Positions 8,396-16,301 of a stretch of DNA of 64,000 bases are shown piece after piece (the first letter of the stretch is position 1; each line of letters starts with the position of its first letter). The DNA is from an uncultured Oscillospiraceae bacterium (GTDB lineage: Bacteria; Bacillota_A; Clostridia; Oscillospirales; Oscillospiraceae): the NCBI GenBank assembly GCA_910579155.1, contig CAJTTS010000001.1, positions 28,369-92,368 of the forward strand, given 5' to 3'. A program made the translations under genes and the position numbers. The notes beneath the pieces were generated by a model that ran no database searches, was not told where the DNA came from, and saw only the letters and a list, made by a program, of their open reading frames with translations.

Positions 8396-9185
8396 CCAGC
8401 AGATCCACGCCGAATTCCTTTAAAATCCGACCCAGCCGGAACACCGGAAGCCCTACCACGTTGCAATAGTCTCCCCGGATGCCGCTCACCAGCAGTGCGC
8501 CCAACCCCTGGATGCCGTAGGCACCGGCCTTGTCCATGGGTTCGCCGGTGCCGATGTAGCCCCGGATCTCATCCGCTTCCAGCGCCCGGAAGGTGACGGC
8601 GGTCTCCTCGTGCCCGGTGACCGTCTGTCCGCCCCGGTGTACTGTTACGCCGGTATAGACGTGGTGCTCCCGGCCCGAGAGGGCGCTGAGCATGGCAAAG
8701 GCCCCGGCCTCGTTCCGGGGCTTGCCCAGCACCGCGCCGTCCAGGGCCACCACCGTGTCGGCGGCGATGACGAGGTCGTTTGGTCCGGCCTTTTTGGCAA
8801 CCGCCAGGGCTTTGCGCAGGGAGAGCTGTTCCACGATCTGGGCGGGGGACAGCCCGTCCTCCACCGACTCGTCCACATTGGGGGCGGAGACCTGAAAGTC
8901 CGTGACGCCCATCTGCCCCAGCAGCTCACGTCGGCGGGGGGAATTGGAGGCGAGGATGATGTTTACTGTTGGCTCTGGGCCTGGGTTATCTAATCCAAAC
9001 AGATAATCAACGGAGACCTGATAAAGCTGCGCTATGCGGGCAATCGTGGAAGCGTTTGGCTCCCGCTGGTCGTACTCATAGCGGCAATATGTGGGCAAAG
9101 ATATATTTAATTTCTTCGCAGCGGTATCTTGGGAGAAGCCGGCCGCCGTGCGAAGCTCTTTCATCCGTAATGCAAAGTTTTTCAT
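8373..9185 (-). CDS. maf: Fusion of an XRE-type helix-turn-helix domain to Maf nucleotide pyrophosphatase
   Basis: This is a 270-residue protein. Residues 1-65 form an XRE/Cro helix-turn-helix domain (RMKELRTAAGFSQDTAAKKL through VSVDYLFGLD). After a Pro-rich linker of about ten residues, Maf begins with ILASNSPRRRELL (from residue 77). Glu106, the AADTVVALDG segment and LGKPRN complete the Maf active site, so the enzyme half looks intact. Maf enzymes hydrolyse canonical or modified nucleoside triphosphates and are linked to division control. There is no ATG, GTG or TTG at the normal Maf start: the codons read P-E-P-T-V-N-I-I. Maf can therefore be made only as part of the fusion. The ATG has AGAGG upstream. 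The divergent small gene starts 58 bases away. Confidence 0.85.
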   Translation of the reverse strand: MKNFALRMKELRTAAGFSQDTAAKKLNISLPTYCRYEYDQREPNASTIARIAQLYQVSVDYLFGLDNPGPEPTVNIILASNSPRRRELLGQMGVTDFQVSAPNVDESVEDGLSPAQIVEQLSLRKALAVAKKAGPNDLVIAADTVVALDGAVLGKPRNEAGAFAMLSALSGREHHVYTGVTVHRGGQTVTGHEETAVTFRALEADEIRGYIGTGEPMDKAGAYGIQGLGALLVSGIRGDYCNVVGLPVFRLGRILKEFGVDLLGRSAEPS

Positions 9186-9194
9186 GAATACCTC

Positions 9195-9235
9195 TTGACT
9201 TTATCTATATTGATGATATACTTATCAAAAAGGAG
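9195..9235 (+). promoter_or_regulatory. Promoter, candidate operator and RBS of the small divergent gene
   Basis: TTGACT (9195-9200) and TATACT (9217-9222) are spaced by 16 bases. A perfect dyad TATAT-TGATG-ATATA (9206-9220) lies in the spacer and overlaps the -10. AAGGAG (9230-9235) is the ribosome-binding site for the ATG at 9244. On the minus strand TTGATA (9223-9228) may be the -35 of the XRE-maf promoter, making the two promoters overlap face to face. The dyad is a plausible site for the XRE domain. Confidence 0.6.
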
Positions 9236-9243
9236 TTGATCGG

Positions 9244-9531
9244 ATGGAGAACATTATCCGTTCGTTATATTATATGGTAGAAGATTGGATGGGTCAACAT
9301 GAATCATCAGATGAAGAGACAAAGAAATTGATGGCTCGTCAGGACGCGTTGCAGGAAGAAATCATCCGACGTTTGGGCGAGGATGGCCAAGACACAATGG
9401 AAGTCCTTGCCGACCTCAACTTAAAGCTGGAAACCGTCCACGACGAGGCCCTGTTCCGGGCGGCGATGCAGTTGGGAACAGAGATTGCACAGCCCAGGCG
9501 CGGGCCGTGGGGCGCCGGACGGCCTCAGTGA
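9244..9531 (+). CDS. Small acidic protein, resembles DUF6809 family
   Basis: This is a 95-residue, charged, probably all-helical protein. It opens with MENIIRSLYYMVEDWMG and continues through a K/R/E-rich helix and a C-terminal helix with an FRAAMQLGTEI end. The pattern of an N-terminal LYY and a C-terminal F-x-x-G/A-x-x-L-G resembles small Clostridia proteins grouped as DUF6809, often found on mobile elements. I recall this from family appearance and it is not verified. The function is unknown. It is divergent from the XRE-maf gene and shares a 58-bp regulatory gap with it, as in repressor/small-protein modules. Confidence 0.7.
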   Translation: MENIIRSLYYMVEDWMGQHESSDEETKKLMARQDALQEEIIRRLGEDGQDTMEVLADLNLKLETVHDEALFRAAMQLGTEIAQPRRGPWGAGRPQ

Positions 9532-9573
9532 CAGGGGTACAAGCGGCAGCGCAAGGAGGGAACCCGCCGGAGG

Positions 9574-11658
9574 CTACTCCACATCTCTATAGTACAGCCC
9601 ACGGGTGTAATTGTTGGGGACGTAGTTCCCCTTGCCCCGGTACGCCTCCAGCACCTGGGAACACTCCACCCCGTTCTCGGTGGTGAAGAGCAGCCGGATG
9701 GCCCGCAGCCCCGCATTCTTCCAGTCGGCGGCCTTATCCGCCAAAAACACTTTGTTGGCGTTGAGTACTTCGTTGCGGCAGCCGTAGGCCCGCTCCACCG
9801 GGAAGCGGACCCCCTTCCGGTCGGTGAGAAGGTTCACGTTGGAGCACACGCATTTGCCGGACTGGTTTTTGACGGCGCAGTTTTCCGTAATCATCAGCGG
9901 AAGCCGCCCGTAGGCGATGATCTCCAGCTCCAGCGCCTTGGACAGGTCCCGAATCTGGGCCAGCTTCAGCTCAAAGGAGGCGGTCAGCGACTGAAACCCC
10001 AGCCGCTTGTACTCCTTCACCCCCTGGCTGTTGAACACCTGGAGGCCGAAGTCTCCCCGGAGGTTGAAGTCCAGCTCCTGGCACAGGGGGATCAGCCCCA
10101 GGTTGCCCACATAGGCATCGGTCACCCCCGCCGCCTTGCAGGCTTCCAATTCCTTCCGCAGCCCCGCCGCCTCCCGGTCGAAGCAGATCCGGGGCAGCAC
10201 CGCCGCCACGGGGACGCCCCGGCTTATGGTTGCCTTCACGTCGCCGGGGTGGGCGGCGATCTCCTCCACGGGGAGGGTGATGAGGGCGGGCCGTTGCTTC
10301 ACCAGCTCGAAGGTCATCTGGCCCACCTTCCGCAGGGAGACGTAAAGGTCCGGCGCGTTCCGGTAGTTCTCGTACCGCGCCCCCAGCTTGTACGCTCCAT
10401 GGCGGCGCTGGGGCAAGGCCGTGCGCTGGGCGGACAGCCCGTCCAGCACCTGCCGCCGCAGGCCGTTCAGCACCGACAACGGGACCATCAGCCCGTCCTG
10501 TACCAGGGAGCGCACCTCGGTAACCCGGTAGGGCGTGCCGCCGGTTTTGGAGAGCTGGCCCTCCACCTCCTCCTGGGTGGTGACCCGGCGGCGGGCCACC
10601 TCGGGGGTGTGCCCTGCGGCGGTGACCACCCGGCCCTCCTGGTCCTCCACGCCCACCTGGACGGGTTCTCCCGCCCGGATCATGGCGTAGAACTTCACCG
10701 GAACTCCGGGACCCTCGTCCTTGTCGTAGGCCGCCTTGGCCTGGGCGAACAGCTCCCGGGGATTTTTCGCCTCCTCCCGGATGCCGAACATGTCCGGGCC
10801 CTTTTTCTCCATGAAATAGCCGTCGGTGAATCCCTGCCGGGAGAATGCCTGCTCCAGCCGGGACAGCTCCTCGGCGGTGGGCTCCCTGCCCTCCCGGAGG
10901 GCGTCGGCGTACACTTTGGTCACAATATAGACGTATTCGGGCCGTTTCATGCGGCCCTCGATCTTGGCGCTGGCCACCCCCATCTCCTGGAGCTCCTTCA
11001 AGTGGCCCGCCAAGGACATATCCTTCAGGGACAGCGGATGGCCCGCCGCCAGCTCGTCCCCCCAGCCGTAGGGCAGGCGGCAGGGCTGGGCGCACATCCC
11101 CCGGTTTCCGCTGCGCCCCCCGATGACGGAGGACATGAAGCACTGGCCGGAGTAACACATGCACAGCGCCCCGTGGACAAACACCTCGATCTCAATGGGG
11201 GAGCGCTCGCAGATGTAGGCGATGTCGTGCCGGGACAGCTCCCGGGCCAGCACGGCGCGGGTTATGCCCAAATCGGCGGCCTGCTTCACCCCGTCCAGAT
11301 TGTGCAGGGTCATTTGGGTGGAGGCGTGGAGTGACAGGTCGGGCGCGGCCTGCCGCAGCGCCCGCACCAGGCCCATGTCCTGGATCAGGGCCGCGTCCGC
11401 CCCCAGGCGCGACGCCTGGACGGCGCAGTCCACCGCGTCGGCCATCTCCCGGTCGGACGTCAGGGTGTTCAGGGTGAGGTACACCTTCACCCCCCGCAGG
11501 TGGCAGTAGGACACCGCAGAGGCAAATTCGTCCCGGGTAAAGTTCCGCGCCCCCCGGCGGGCGTTGAATTGTCCAAAGCCGAGGTAGACCGCGTCCGCCC
11601 CGGCGCACACCGCCGCGCGCAGCGCCTCCGGGCTGCCGGCGGGGGATAGTATCTCCAT
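9574..11658 (-). CDS. U32 family peptidase / collagenase-like protein (RlhA/YhbU type)
   Basis: This is a 694-residue two-part U32 protein. The N-terminal barrel has MEILSPAGSPEALRAAV, YLGFGQFNAR and the family hallmark EVFVHGALCMCYSGQC (about residues 157-172). Further cysteines follow in GNRGMCAQPCR, the set that binds iron-sulfur in studied members. The C-terminal part carries the extra domain of longer U32 proteins. Related proteins act in 23S rRNA C2501 or tRNA hydroxylation and are no longer thought of simply as peptidases, so the specific job here is inferred. It lies 25 bases downstream of zapA on the same strand, a common pairing in Firmicutes. The RBS is weak. Confidence 0.9.
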   Translation of the reverse strand: MEILSPAGSPEALRAAVCAGADAVYLGFGQFNARRGARNFTRDEFASAVSYCHLRGVKVYLTLNTLTSDREMADAVDCAVQASRLGADAALIQDMGLVRALRQAAPDLSLHASTQMTLHNLDGVKQAADLGITRAVLARELSRHDIAYICERSPIEIEVFVHGALCMCYSGQCFMSSVIGGRSGNRGMCAQPCRLPYGWGDELAAGHPLSLKDMSLAGHLKELQEMGVASAKIEGRMKRPEYVYIVTKVYADALREGREPTAEELSRLEQAFSRQGFTDGYFMEKKGPDMFGIREEAKNPRELFAQAKAAYDKDEGPGVPVKFYAMIRAGEPVQVGVEDQEGRVVTAAGHTPEVARRRVTTQEEVEGQLSKTGGTPYRVTEVRSLVQDGLMVPLSVLNGLRRQVLDGLSAQRTALPQRRHGAYKLGARYENYRNAPDLYVSLRKVGQMTFELVKQRPALITLPVEEIAAHPGDVKATISRGVPVAAVLPRICFDREAAGLRKELEACKAAGVTDAYVGNLGLIPLCQELDFNLRGDFGLQVFNSQGVKEYKRLGFQSLTASFELKLAQIRDLSKALELEIIAYGRLPLMITENCAVKNQSGKCVCSNVNLLTDRKGVRFPVERAYGCRNEVLNANKVFLADKAADWKNAGLRAIRLLFTTENGVECSQVLEAYRGKGNYVPNNYTRGLYYRDVE

Positions 11659-11683
11659 AGGTTTTCTCTCGTTTCTCTGGAAA

Positions 11684-11998
11684 TCAGCGTTTTTGCTGTA
11701 GTTTGAAGATTTCTCTCTTCGACTCGCTCAGCTCCGATTTCAGCTTGGCGTTCTCCTCCAGCAGGTCCTTGATCTGACGGCGCAGGTTCTCCGACGCCTC
11801 CTGCTCCTTAAACCGCTCGTCGGCGATGTTGATGGCGGTGAGCACCGCGGCGTCCATCTGGGACACGCCCCCGGCCCTGGTCGTCTCCTTCAGCTTCTCG
11901 TTCACATAGGCGGCCACCCGGTGGACATAGTTCTCGTCCTCTACGGCCAGCAGCGTATACTTCAATCCACCCACGGTCACAGTGACGCGGTTTTGCAT
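11684..11998 (-). CDS. zapA: Cell division protein ZapA
   Basis: This is a 104-residue ZapA. The N-terminal globular part (NRVTVTVGGLKYTL, then YVHRVAAYVNEKL) is followed by a long C-terminal coiled coil rich in E, L and K (about residues 50-103). ZapA cross-links FtsZ protofilaments at the division ring. The ATG at 11998 has GGGAGGGG upstream and is preferred over an in-frame start six codons earlier. It is probably cotranscribed with the downstream U32 gene from the TATAAT promoter at 12032-12040. Confidence 0.92.
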   Translation of the reverse strand: MQNRVTVTVGGLKYTLLAVEDENYVHRVAAYVNEKLKETTRAGGVSQMDAAVLTAINIADERFKEQEASENLRRQIKDLLEENAKLKSELSESKREIFKLQQKR

Positions 11999-12031
11999 GG
12001 CGGTCCCCTCCCGCATAAAGTTTCATGGTAT

Positions 12032-12040
12032 ATTATATCA
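12032..12040 (-). promoter_or_regulatory. zapA: Extended -10 promoter of zapA
   Basis: On the minus strand TGA-TATAAT forms an extended -10 about 35 bases upstream of the zapA start. No good -35 hexamer is present, which fits an extended -10 promoter. Confidence 0.6.
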
Positions 12041-12104
12041 CATCATCTCAAAAAAGGAAATGAAAAAAGTATAAAATCAGGACACTTTTTCACCGCCCCT
12101 CTCC

Positions 12105-12133
12105 TTGACAGAACGGAGAAAAAATGATACAGT
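12105..12133 (+). promoter_or_regulatory. glyS: Promoter of the glyS T-box transcript
   Basis: A perfect TTGACA (12105-12110) is followed after 17 bases by TACAGT (12128-12133). The transcript would start near 12140, just ahead of T-box stem I. Confidence 0.75.
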
Positions 12134-12139
12134 GTGTCA

Positions 12140-12372
12140 ACAAGCGATGAAGGGAAACAGTACCCCGCGGCCCGGCGCGCAGAGAGAGGATGGCTGGTGA
12201 AAATCCTCCGACGGCCCGGCGGGAAGGCGTCCCCGAGCCCGGGCAGGAAATGGCCCGGCGGCCCCCGCCGTTACCGGGTCAAGAGTGTGCGCCGGACAGG
12301 CGCAAATTCAGGTGGAACCGCGGACTTGCAACAGTTCGCCCTGAGCCGGCTGGCTCGGGGCGTTTGTTTTTG
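12140..12372 (+). promoter_or_regulatory. Glycine T-box riboswitch
   Basis: This is a canonical T-box leader. AGTA at 12159-12162 is the 5' side of the specifier-loop S-turn. CAGAGAG and GGCTGGTGAAA (about 12179-12201) are the AG bulge and distal loop. GAA-GGC at 12224-12228 offers GGC, a glycine codon, as specifier. The antiterminator T-box core AGGTGGAACCGCGG is at 12310-12323. An intrinsic terminator follows (stem 12337-12347 with 12352-12362, then TTTGTTTTT). Uncharged tRNA-Gly should stabilise antitermination and raise glyS expression. The specifier agrees with the downstream gene. Exact stem boundaries are my estimate. Confidence 0.93.
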
Positions 12373-12411
12373 CGTTTTGAGCCGGAAATTATTGAAAAGG
12401 AGCGTTATATT

Positions 12412-13836
12412 GTGAAAAGCAGCGAGAAATCCATGGAAAAGATTGTGGCATTGTGTAAGGGCCGGGGCTTCATCTTCGCCGGGTCCGAGATCTACGGCGG
12501 GCTGGCCAACACCTGGGACTACGGCCCCTTGGGCGTGGAACTGAAGAACAACATCAAAAAGGCCTGGTGGAAGAAGTTTGTCCAGGAGAACCCCTACAAC
12601 GTGGGCTTGGACGCCGCCATCCTGATGAACCCCCAGGTGTGGGTGGCTTCCGGCCACGTGGGCGGCTTCTCCGACCCGCTGATGGACTGCAAGGAGTGCC
12701 ACGAGCGCTTCCGCGCCGACAAGGTCATCGAGGACTGGTGCGCTGAGAACAATTATGAGCTGGGCCACAGCGTGGACGCCATGAGCCAGGCCGAGATGAA
12801 GGCGTTTATCGACGAGCATCAGATCGCCTGCCCCACCTGCGGAAAGTTCAACTGGACGGACATCCGGCAGTTTAACCTGATGTTCAAGACCTTCCAGGGG
12901 GTCACCGAGGACGCGAAAAACACGGTGTATCTGCGCCCCGAGACGGCCCAGGGCATCTTCACCAACTTTGTCAACGTCCAGCGCTCCACCCGGCGCAAGC
13001 TGCCCTTCGGCATCGGCCAGATCGGCAAGAGTTTCCGCAATGAGATCACCCCGGGCAACTTCATCTTCCGTACCCGTGAGTTCGAGCAGATGGAGTTGGA
13101 GTTCTTCTGCCAGCCGGGGACGGAGTTGGAGTGGTTCGCCTACTGGAAGAACTTCTGCCACCAGTGGCTGCTGGGGCTGGGCATCCAGGAGGAGAACCTG
13201 CGCCTGCGGGACCACGACCCCGAGGAACTGAGCCACTACTCCAACGCCACCACCGACTTTGAGTTTGCCTTCCCCTTCACCGACTGGGGCGAGCTGTGGG
13301 GGGTGGCCAGCCGGACCAGCTTCGACCTCACCGCCCACCAGAACACCTCCGGCAAGGACCTGACCTACTTCGACCAGGAGAAGAACGAGCACTATATCCC
13401 CTACGTCATCGAGCCCTCCCTGGGCGTGGAGCGGATGCTGCTGGCCTTCCTGTGCAACGCCTACGACGAGGAAGTGGTGGACGAGGCCAAGAACGACGTG
13501 CGCACCGTGCTCCACCTCCACCCCGCCCTGGCCCCCTTCAAGTGCGCGGTGCTGCCCCTGAGCAAGAAGCTGGGCGACAAGGCCCGGGAGATTCAGGCCG
13601 AGCTGTCCAAGTACTTCATGGTGGACTTTGACGACGCCGGCTCCATCGGCAAGCGCTACCGCCGCCAGGACGAGATCGGCACCCCCTACTGCGTCACCGT
13701 GGATTTCGCCACCGTGGGCGACGACAAGACCGAGGCCGACCACGCCGTCACCATCCGGGACCGGGATACCATGGATCAGGTCCGGGTGCCCATCAGCGAG
13801 CTGAAGAGCTGGCTGGACGAGAAGCTGGCTTATTAA
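12412..13836 (+). CDS. glyS: Glycyl-tRNA synthetase, single-chain alpha2 type
   Basis: This is a 474-residue class II synthetase of the dimeric (not alpha2beta2) type. Motifs include [20 protein letters not shown] at the N-terminus, the motif 2 region [10 protein letters not shown], the arginine loop [13 protein letters not shown], the motif 3 region EPSLGVERM and a C-terminal anticodon-binding domain ([16 protein letters not shown] onward). It charges tRNA-Gly. The start is GTG at 12412, with AAGGAG nine bases upstream. The frame is open further upstream only because the T-box leader lacks stops. Expression is controlled by the T-box. An LtaS-like gene follows 13 bases downstream and may be cotranscribed. 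Confidence 0.97.
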   Translation: MKSSEKSMEKIVALCKGRGFIFAGSEIYGGLANTWDYGPLGVELKNNIKKAWWKKFVQENPYNVGLDAAILMNPQVWVASGHVGGFSDPLMDCKECHERFRADKVIEDWCAENNYELGHSVDAMSQAEMKAFIDEHQIACPTCGKFNWTDIRQFNLMFKTFQGVTEDAKNTVYLRPETAQGIFTNFVNVQRSTRRKLPFGIGQIGKSFRNEITPGNFIFRTREFEQMELEFFCQPGTELEWFAYWKNFCHQWLLGLGIQEENLRLRDHDPEELSHYSNATTDFEFAFPFTDWGELWGVASRTSFDLTAHQNTSGKDLTYFDQEKNEHYIPYVIEPSLGVERMLLAFLCNAYDEEVVDEAKNDVRTVLHLHPALAPFKCAVLPLSKKLGDKAREIQAELSKYFMVDFDDAGSIGKRYRRQDEIGTPYCVTVDFATVGDDKTEADHAVTIRDRDTMDQVRVPISELKSWLDEKLAY

Positions 13837-13849
13837 GCCAAGGCGCGAG

Positions 13850-15706
13850 ATGAAACGACTATTTTCCTGCTTTTTGTTCCAAACCCGCCCGGAGGACGGG
13901 CTGTCCCGGGGGCGGCGCACCCTCTTCTGGCTGTGGAACGCTCTGCTGTTGGGCGGGGGGGCGGCGTGCCTGGGGCTGGTGTCCCTGGTGCTGGCCCCCG
14001 CGCAATACGGCTGGGCGCTGTTTTGGGATTACCTGACCGTCCCCGGCATTGTGGCCCTGAACCTGCTGCCCCCGGTGGTGCTGGCGGCGTTGCTCTACGG
14101 GGCCACCGGACGGCCTTGGTTGGCCTATGCCCTCACCGCCCTGCCGGTGCTGGGCTTGTCCTTCGGCAACTTCTACAAGCTCACCTTCCGGGACGACCCG
14201 GTGGTGGCCGCCGACCTGCTCCTGTTGGGGGAGGCGGGGAACATGGCGGGGAAGTACCAACTGTTCCTCAGCGGCAAGCTGGCCGCGGCGCTGGTATGCG
14301 CGGCAGCGGGCGGGGTGGTTCTGGCCCTGCTGGCCCGGGGGAGGCCCCGGGGGGCCTCCCGGGGGTTGATTGCCGGAATCGCCATGGCCTGCGCCGTCGC
14401 CCTGGTCCCGGTGTACGGCAGCGACACGCTCTACAACAAAAACGAAAACGCCGGGCATATCAACCGCTGGTCCTCCACCCAGCAGTACGTCTCCCGGGGG
14501 CTGCTCTATCCCCTGCTCCACAGCGTCAAGGACGCGCTGCCCAATCCTCCCGAAGGCTATGACCAGGCGGAGGCCGCCGCCCTTCTGGCGGAGTATGAGG
14601 ACGAGGCCATCCCGGAGGACAAAAAGGTGAACATCGTGGGGATTATGCTGGAGGCGTTCTCCGACCTCTCCGGCTTTGAGGAGATTGAATTTACCCAGGA
14701 TGTGTACGCCCAGTTCCACGCCCTGGAGGCGGAGAGCTATTCCGGAACCCTGCTCACCAACATCTTTGCCGGGGGCACCGTCAACACGGAGCGGGCTTTC
14801 CTCACGGGGGTGGGCCAGGGGGATTACGACTACCGGGCTAACACGTCCTCCTATGTGTGGTATCTGAAAAGCCAGGGCTATTACGCCTCCGGCGACCATC
14901 CGTGCAACAACTGGTTTTACAACCGGCTGAACATCAACTCCTATTTGGGGTTTGACCAGTACCGCTTTACGGAGGACCACTACCGGGCCCTGTCCGGAGC
15001 GGATACCGCCTGGGACTATACCTTCTTCCCCGAGCTCACCGGCTCCATCCTGGAGCAGTTGGAGGACGACGCGCCGCTGTTCTCCTTCTCCGTGTCCTAC
15101 CAGGGCCACGGGCCTTACGGCGACTATGAGTGCTGGTGGGGGGAGGCGGAGGACTATATCGCCAACTATGATCTGGACGACGCCTCCCGGTATATCCTGT
15201 CCAACTATCTGGGCTCCATTTTGAGCACACAGTCCTTCCTGACGGACATGGTGGACACATTCCGGACCCGGGAGGAGCCCATCGTGCTGGTGGTGTTCGG
15301 CGACCACAAGCCCTGGCTGGGCAACGGAAACAGCGTATATAACGCCTTGGGCATTGACCTGAGTCAGGATTCCGATGAGAGTTTTTACAACTATTGGGCC
15401 ACCCCCTACCTCATCTGGGCCAACGATGCCGCCAAAGAGGCGCTGGGTAATGACTTTGTGGGCCGGGGCCCGGACATCTCCCCCTGTTTCCTGATGAACG
15501 TGCTCTTCGACCAGTTGGGCTGGAGCGGGGACGCCTATATGCAGGCGGTGGACCAGTGCTGGCGGCAGCTTCCGGTGATCCATGCCTCCGGCGCCTGCCT
15601 CACCGCCGATGGACAATTGACGCGTGAGCTGGACCAGGAGCAGGCGGAGCTTGTCCGCCGCTTCCGTGAGCTGGGATACTACCGGATCCAGCGTTTTGAC
15701 AATTGA
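13850..15706 (+). CDS. LtaS-like membrane sulfatase-fold phosphoglycerol transferase
   Basis: This is a 618-residue protein. Hydrophobic segments fill residues 25-190 (about five helices), followed by an extracellular alkaline-phosphatase/sulfatase domain beginning VNIVGIMLEAFSDLSG at 260. Candidate metal and catalytic residues are Glu268, the nucleophile Thr310 (AGGTVNTE) and the Asp-His pair of VVFGDHKPW. The arrangement is that of lipoteichoic acid synthase and related phosphoglycerol transferases. The distance from LtaS is considerable, with the usual TSDSE-like segment replaced, so the polymer substrate is uncertain. It lies 13 bases after glyS and is followed by a strong terminator, so it probably shares the glyS transcript. 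Confidence 0.85.
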   Translation: MKRLFSCFLFQTRPEDGLSRGRRTLFWLWNALLLGGGAACLGLVSLVLAPAQYGWALFWDYLTVPGIVALNLLPPVVLAALLYGATGRPWLAYALTALPVLGLSFGNFYKLTFRDDPVVAADLLLLGEAGNMAGKYQLFLSGKLAAALVCAAAGGVVLALLARGRPRGASRGLIAGIAMACAVALVPVYGSDTLYNKNENAGHINRWSSTQQYVSRGLLYPLLHSVKDALPNPPEGYDQAEAAALLAEYEDEAIPEDKKVNIVGIMLEAFSDLSGFEEIEFTQDVYAQFHALEAESYSGTLLTNIFAGGTVNTERAFLTGVGQGDYDYRANTSSYVWYLKSQGYYASGDHPCNNWFYNRLNINSYLGFDQYRFTEDHYRALSGADTAWDYTFFPELTGSILEQLEDDAPLFSFSVSYQGHGPYGDYECWWGEAEDYIANYDLDDASRYILSNYLGSILSTQSFLTDMVDTFRTREEPIVLVVFGDHKPWLGNGNSVYNALGIDLSQDSDESFYNYWATPYLIWANDAAKEALGNDFVGRGPDISPCFLMNVLFDQLGWSGDAYMQAVDQCWRQLPVIHASGACLTADGQLTRELDQEQAELVRRFRELGYYRIQRFDN

Positions 15707-15724
15707 CCTGTTCCCAGATGGACG

Positions 15725-15759
15725 CCGGGGGCCGCGCTATGCGGTCCCCGGATTTTTTT
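15725..15759 (+). terminator. Intrinsic terminator after the LtaS-like gene
   Basis: An 11-bp GC-rich stem (15725-15735 with 15741-15751) is followed by ATTTTTTT. Confidence 0.92.
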
Positions 15760-15780
15760 GCTTTCTTCGCGAAAAAAAGG

Positions 15781-15809
15781 TTGACATTTTTGAAAAAATA
15801 GGGTACACT
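15781..15809 (+). promoter_or_regulatory. Promoter of the tRNA operon
   Basis: A perfect TTGACA (15781-15786), a 17-base spacer and TACACT (15804-15809) lie about 38 bases ahead of the first tRNA. Confidence 0.85.
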
Positions 15810-15847
15810 ATCACTTGCCCCTGTCAGGGCGGCCTACGAGGAAAAAT

Positions 15848-15924
15848 GGCGGCGTAGCTCAGTTGGCTAGAGCACTCGGTTCATACCCGAGTTGTCACCG
15901 GTTCGAATCCAGTCGCCGCTACCA
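15848..15924 (+). tRNA. tRNA-Met (CAT), elongator type
   Basis: This is a 77-nt cloverleaf with encoded CCA. The acceptor stem GGCGGCG pairs with CGCCGCT, the anticodon loop is TTCATAC and the T loop is GTTCGAATC. The first pair is G-T rather than the C-A mismatch of initiator tRNA, so it is taken as elongator Met. A tRNA-Ile2 with modified CAT cannot be fully excluded. Confidence 0.93.
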
Positions 15925-15992
15925 TCCCGAAGAAGCGGCGATGGCCGCTTCTTCGGGTACCCGCTCTGACCCCGCCCGCCTTGGGCACCCGC

Positions 15993-16067
15993 GGCCCGGT
16001 GGTCAAGCGGCTAAGACACCGCCCTTTCACGGCGGTAACACGGGTTCGATTCCCGTCCGGGTCACCA
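15993..16067 (+). tRNA. tRNA-Glu (TTC)
   Basis: This is a 75-nt cloverleaf with encoded CCA. The acceptor stem is GGCCCGG/CCGGGTC, the anticodon TTC is at 16026-16028 and the T loop is GTTCGATTC. It is the second gene of the tRNA operon. Confidence 0.95.
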
Positions 16068-16071
16068 ATAT

Positions 16072-16147
16072 GGAGGCTTAGCTCAGCCGGTAGAGCGCTT
16101 GCTTCACACGCAAGAGGTCACAGATTCGAGTTCTGTAGTCTCCACCA
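16072..16147 (+). tRNA. tRNA-Val (CAC)
   Basis: This is a 76-nt cloverleaf with encoded CCA. The acceptor stem is GGAGGCT/AGTCTCC, the anticodon loop is TTCACAC with anticodon CAC, and the T loop is ATTCGAGTT. It begins only four bases after tRNA-Glu. Its 3' end is the likely attachment site of the adjoining integrative element. Confidence 0.95.
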
Positions 16148-16151
16148 AGCC

Positions 16152-16186
16152 AAACCCCTTGAACCGCAACGGTTTGAGGGGTTTTC
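16152..16186 (+). terminator. Intrinsic terminator of the tRNA operon
   Basis: AAACCCC (16152-16158) pairs with GGGGTTT (16178-16184) in a longer imperfect stem followed by TTTTCG, directly after tRNA-Val. Confidence 0.75.
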
Positions 16187-16263
16187 GCTTTGCTTTTGAG
16201 GGCTGTTTTGAACCGCCTTATTTCCCATAATTTAGGATATTTTCGGGTCATTTGGGGGCATGT

Positions 16264-16284
16264 TGTTGCAAATCTGTTGCAAAT
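16264..16284. repeat. Two 10-bp direct repeats with 11-bp period, candidate integrase arm sites
   Basis: TGTTGCAAAT occurs at 16264-16273 and 16275-16284, between the tRNA and the integrase stop codon. Short 11-bp-period repeats near element ends are typical of binding sites for the N-terminal domain of Tn916-like integrases. Confidence 0.55.
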
Positions 16285-16301
16285 TTTTTTGACCCCTTGT
16301 G

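Noticed and set aside
12190..12411. Extended N-terminus for glyS starting at 12190
   Set aside because: This stretch is the T-box leader, including its terminator. The family start and the RBS both support GTG at 12412.
15925..15992. Additional tRNA between tRNA-Met and tRNA-Glu
   Set aside because: The GAAGCGGC...GCCGCTTC palindrome forms a simple hairpin, not a cloverleaf.
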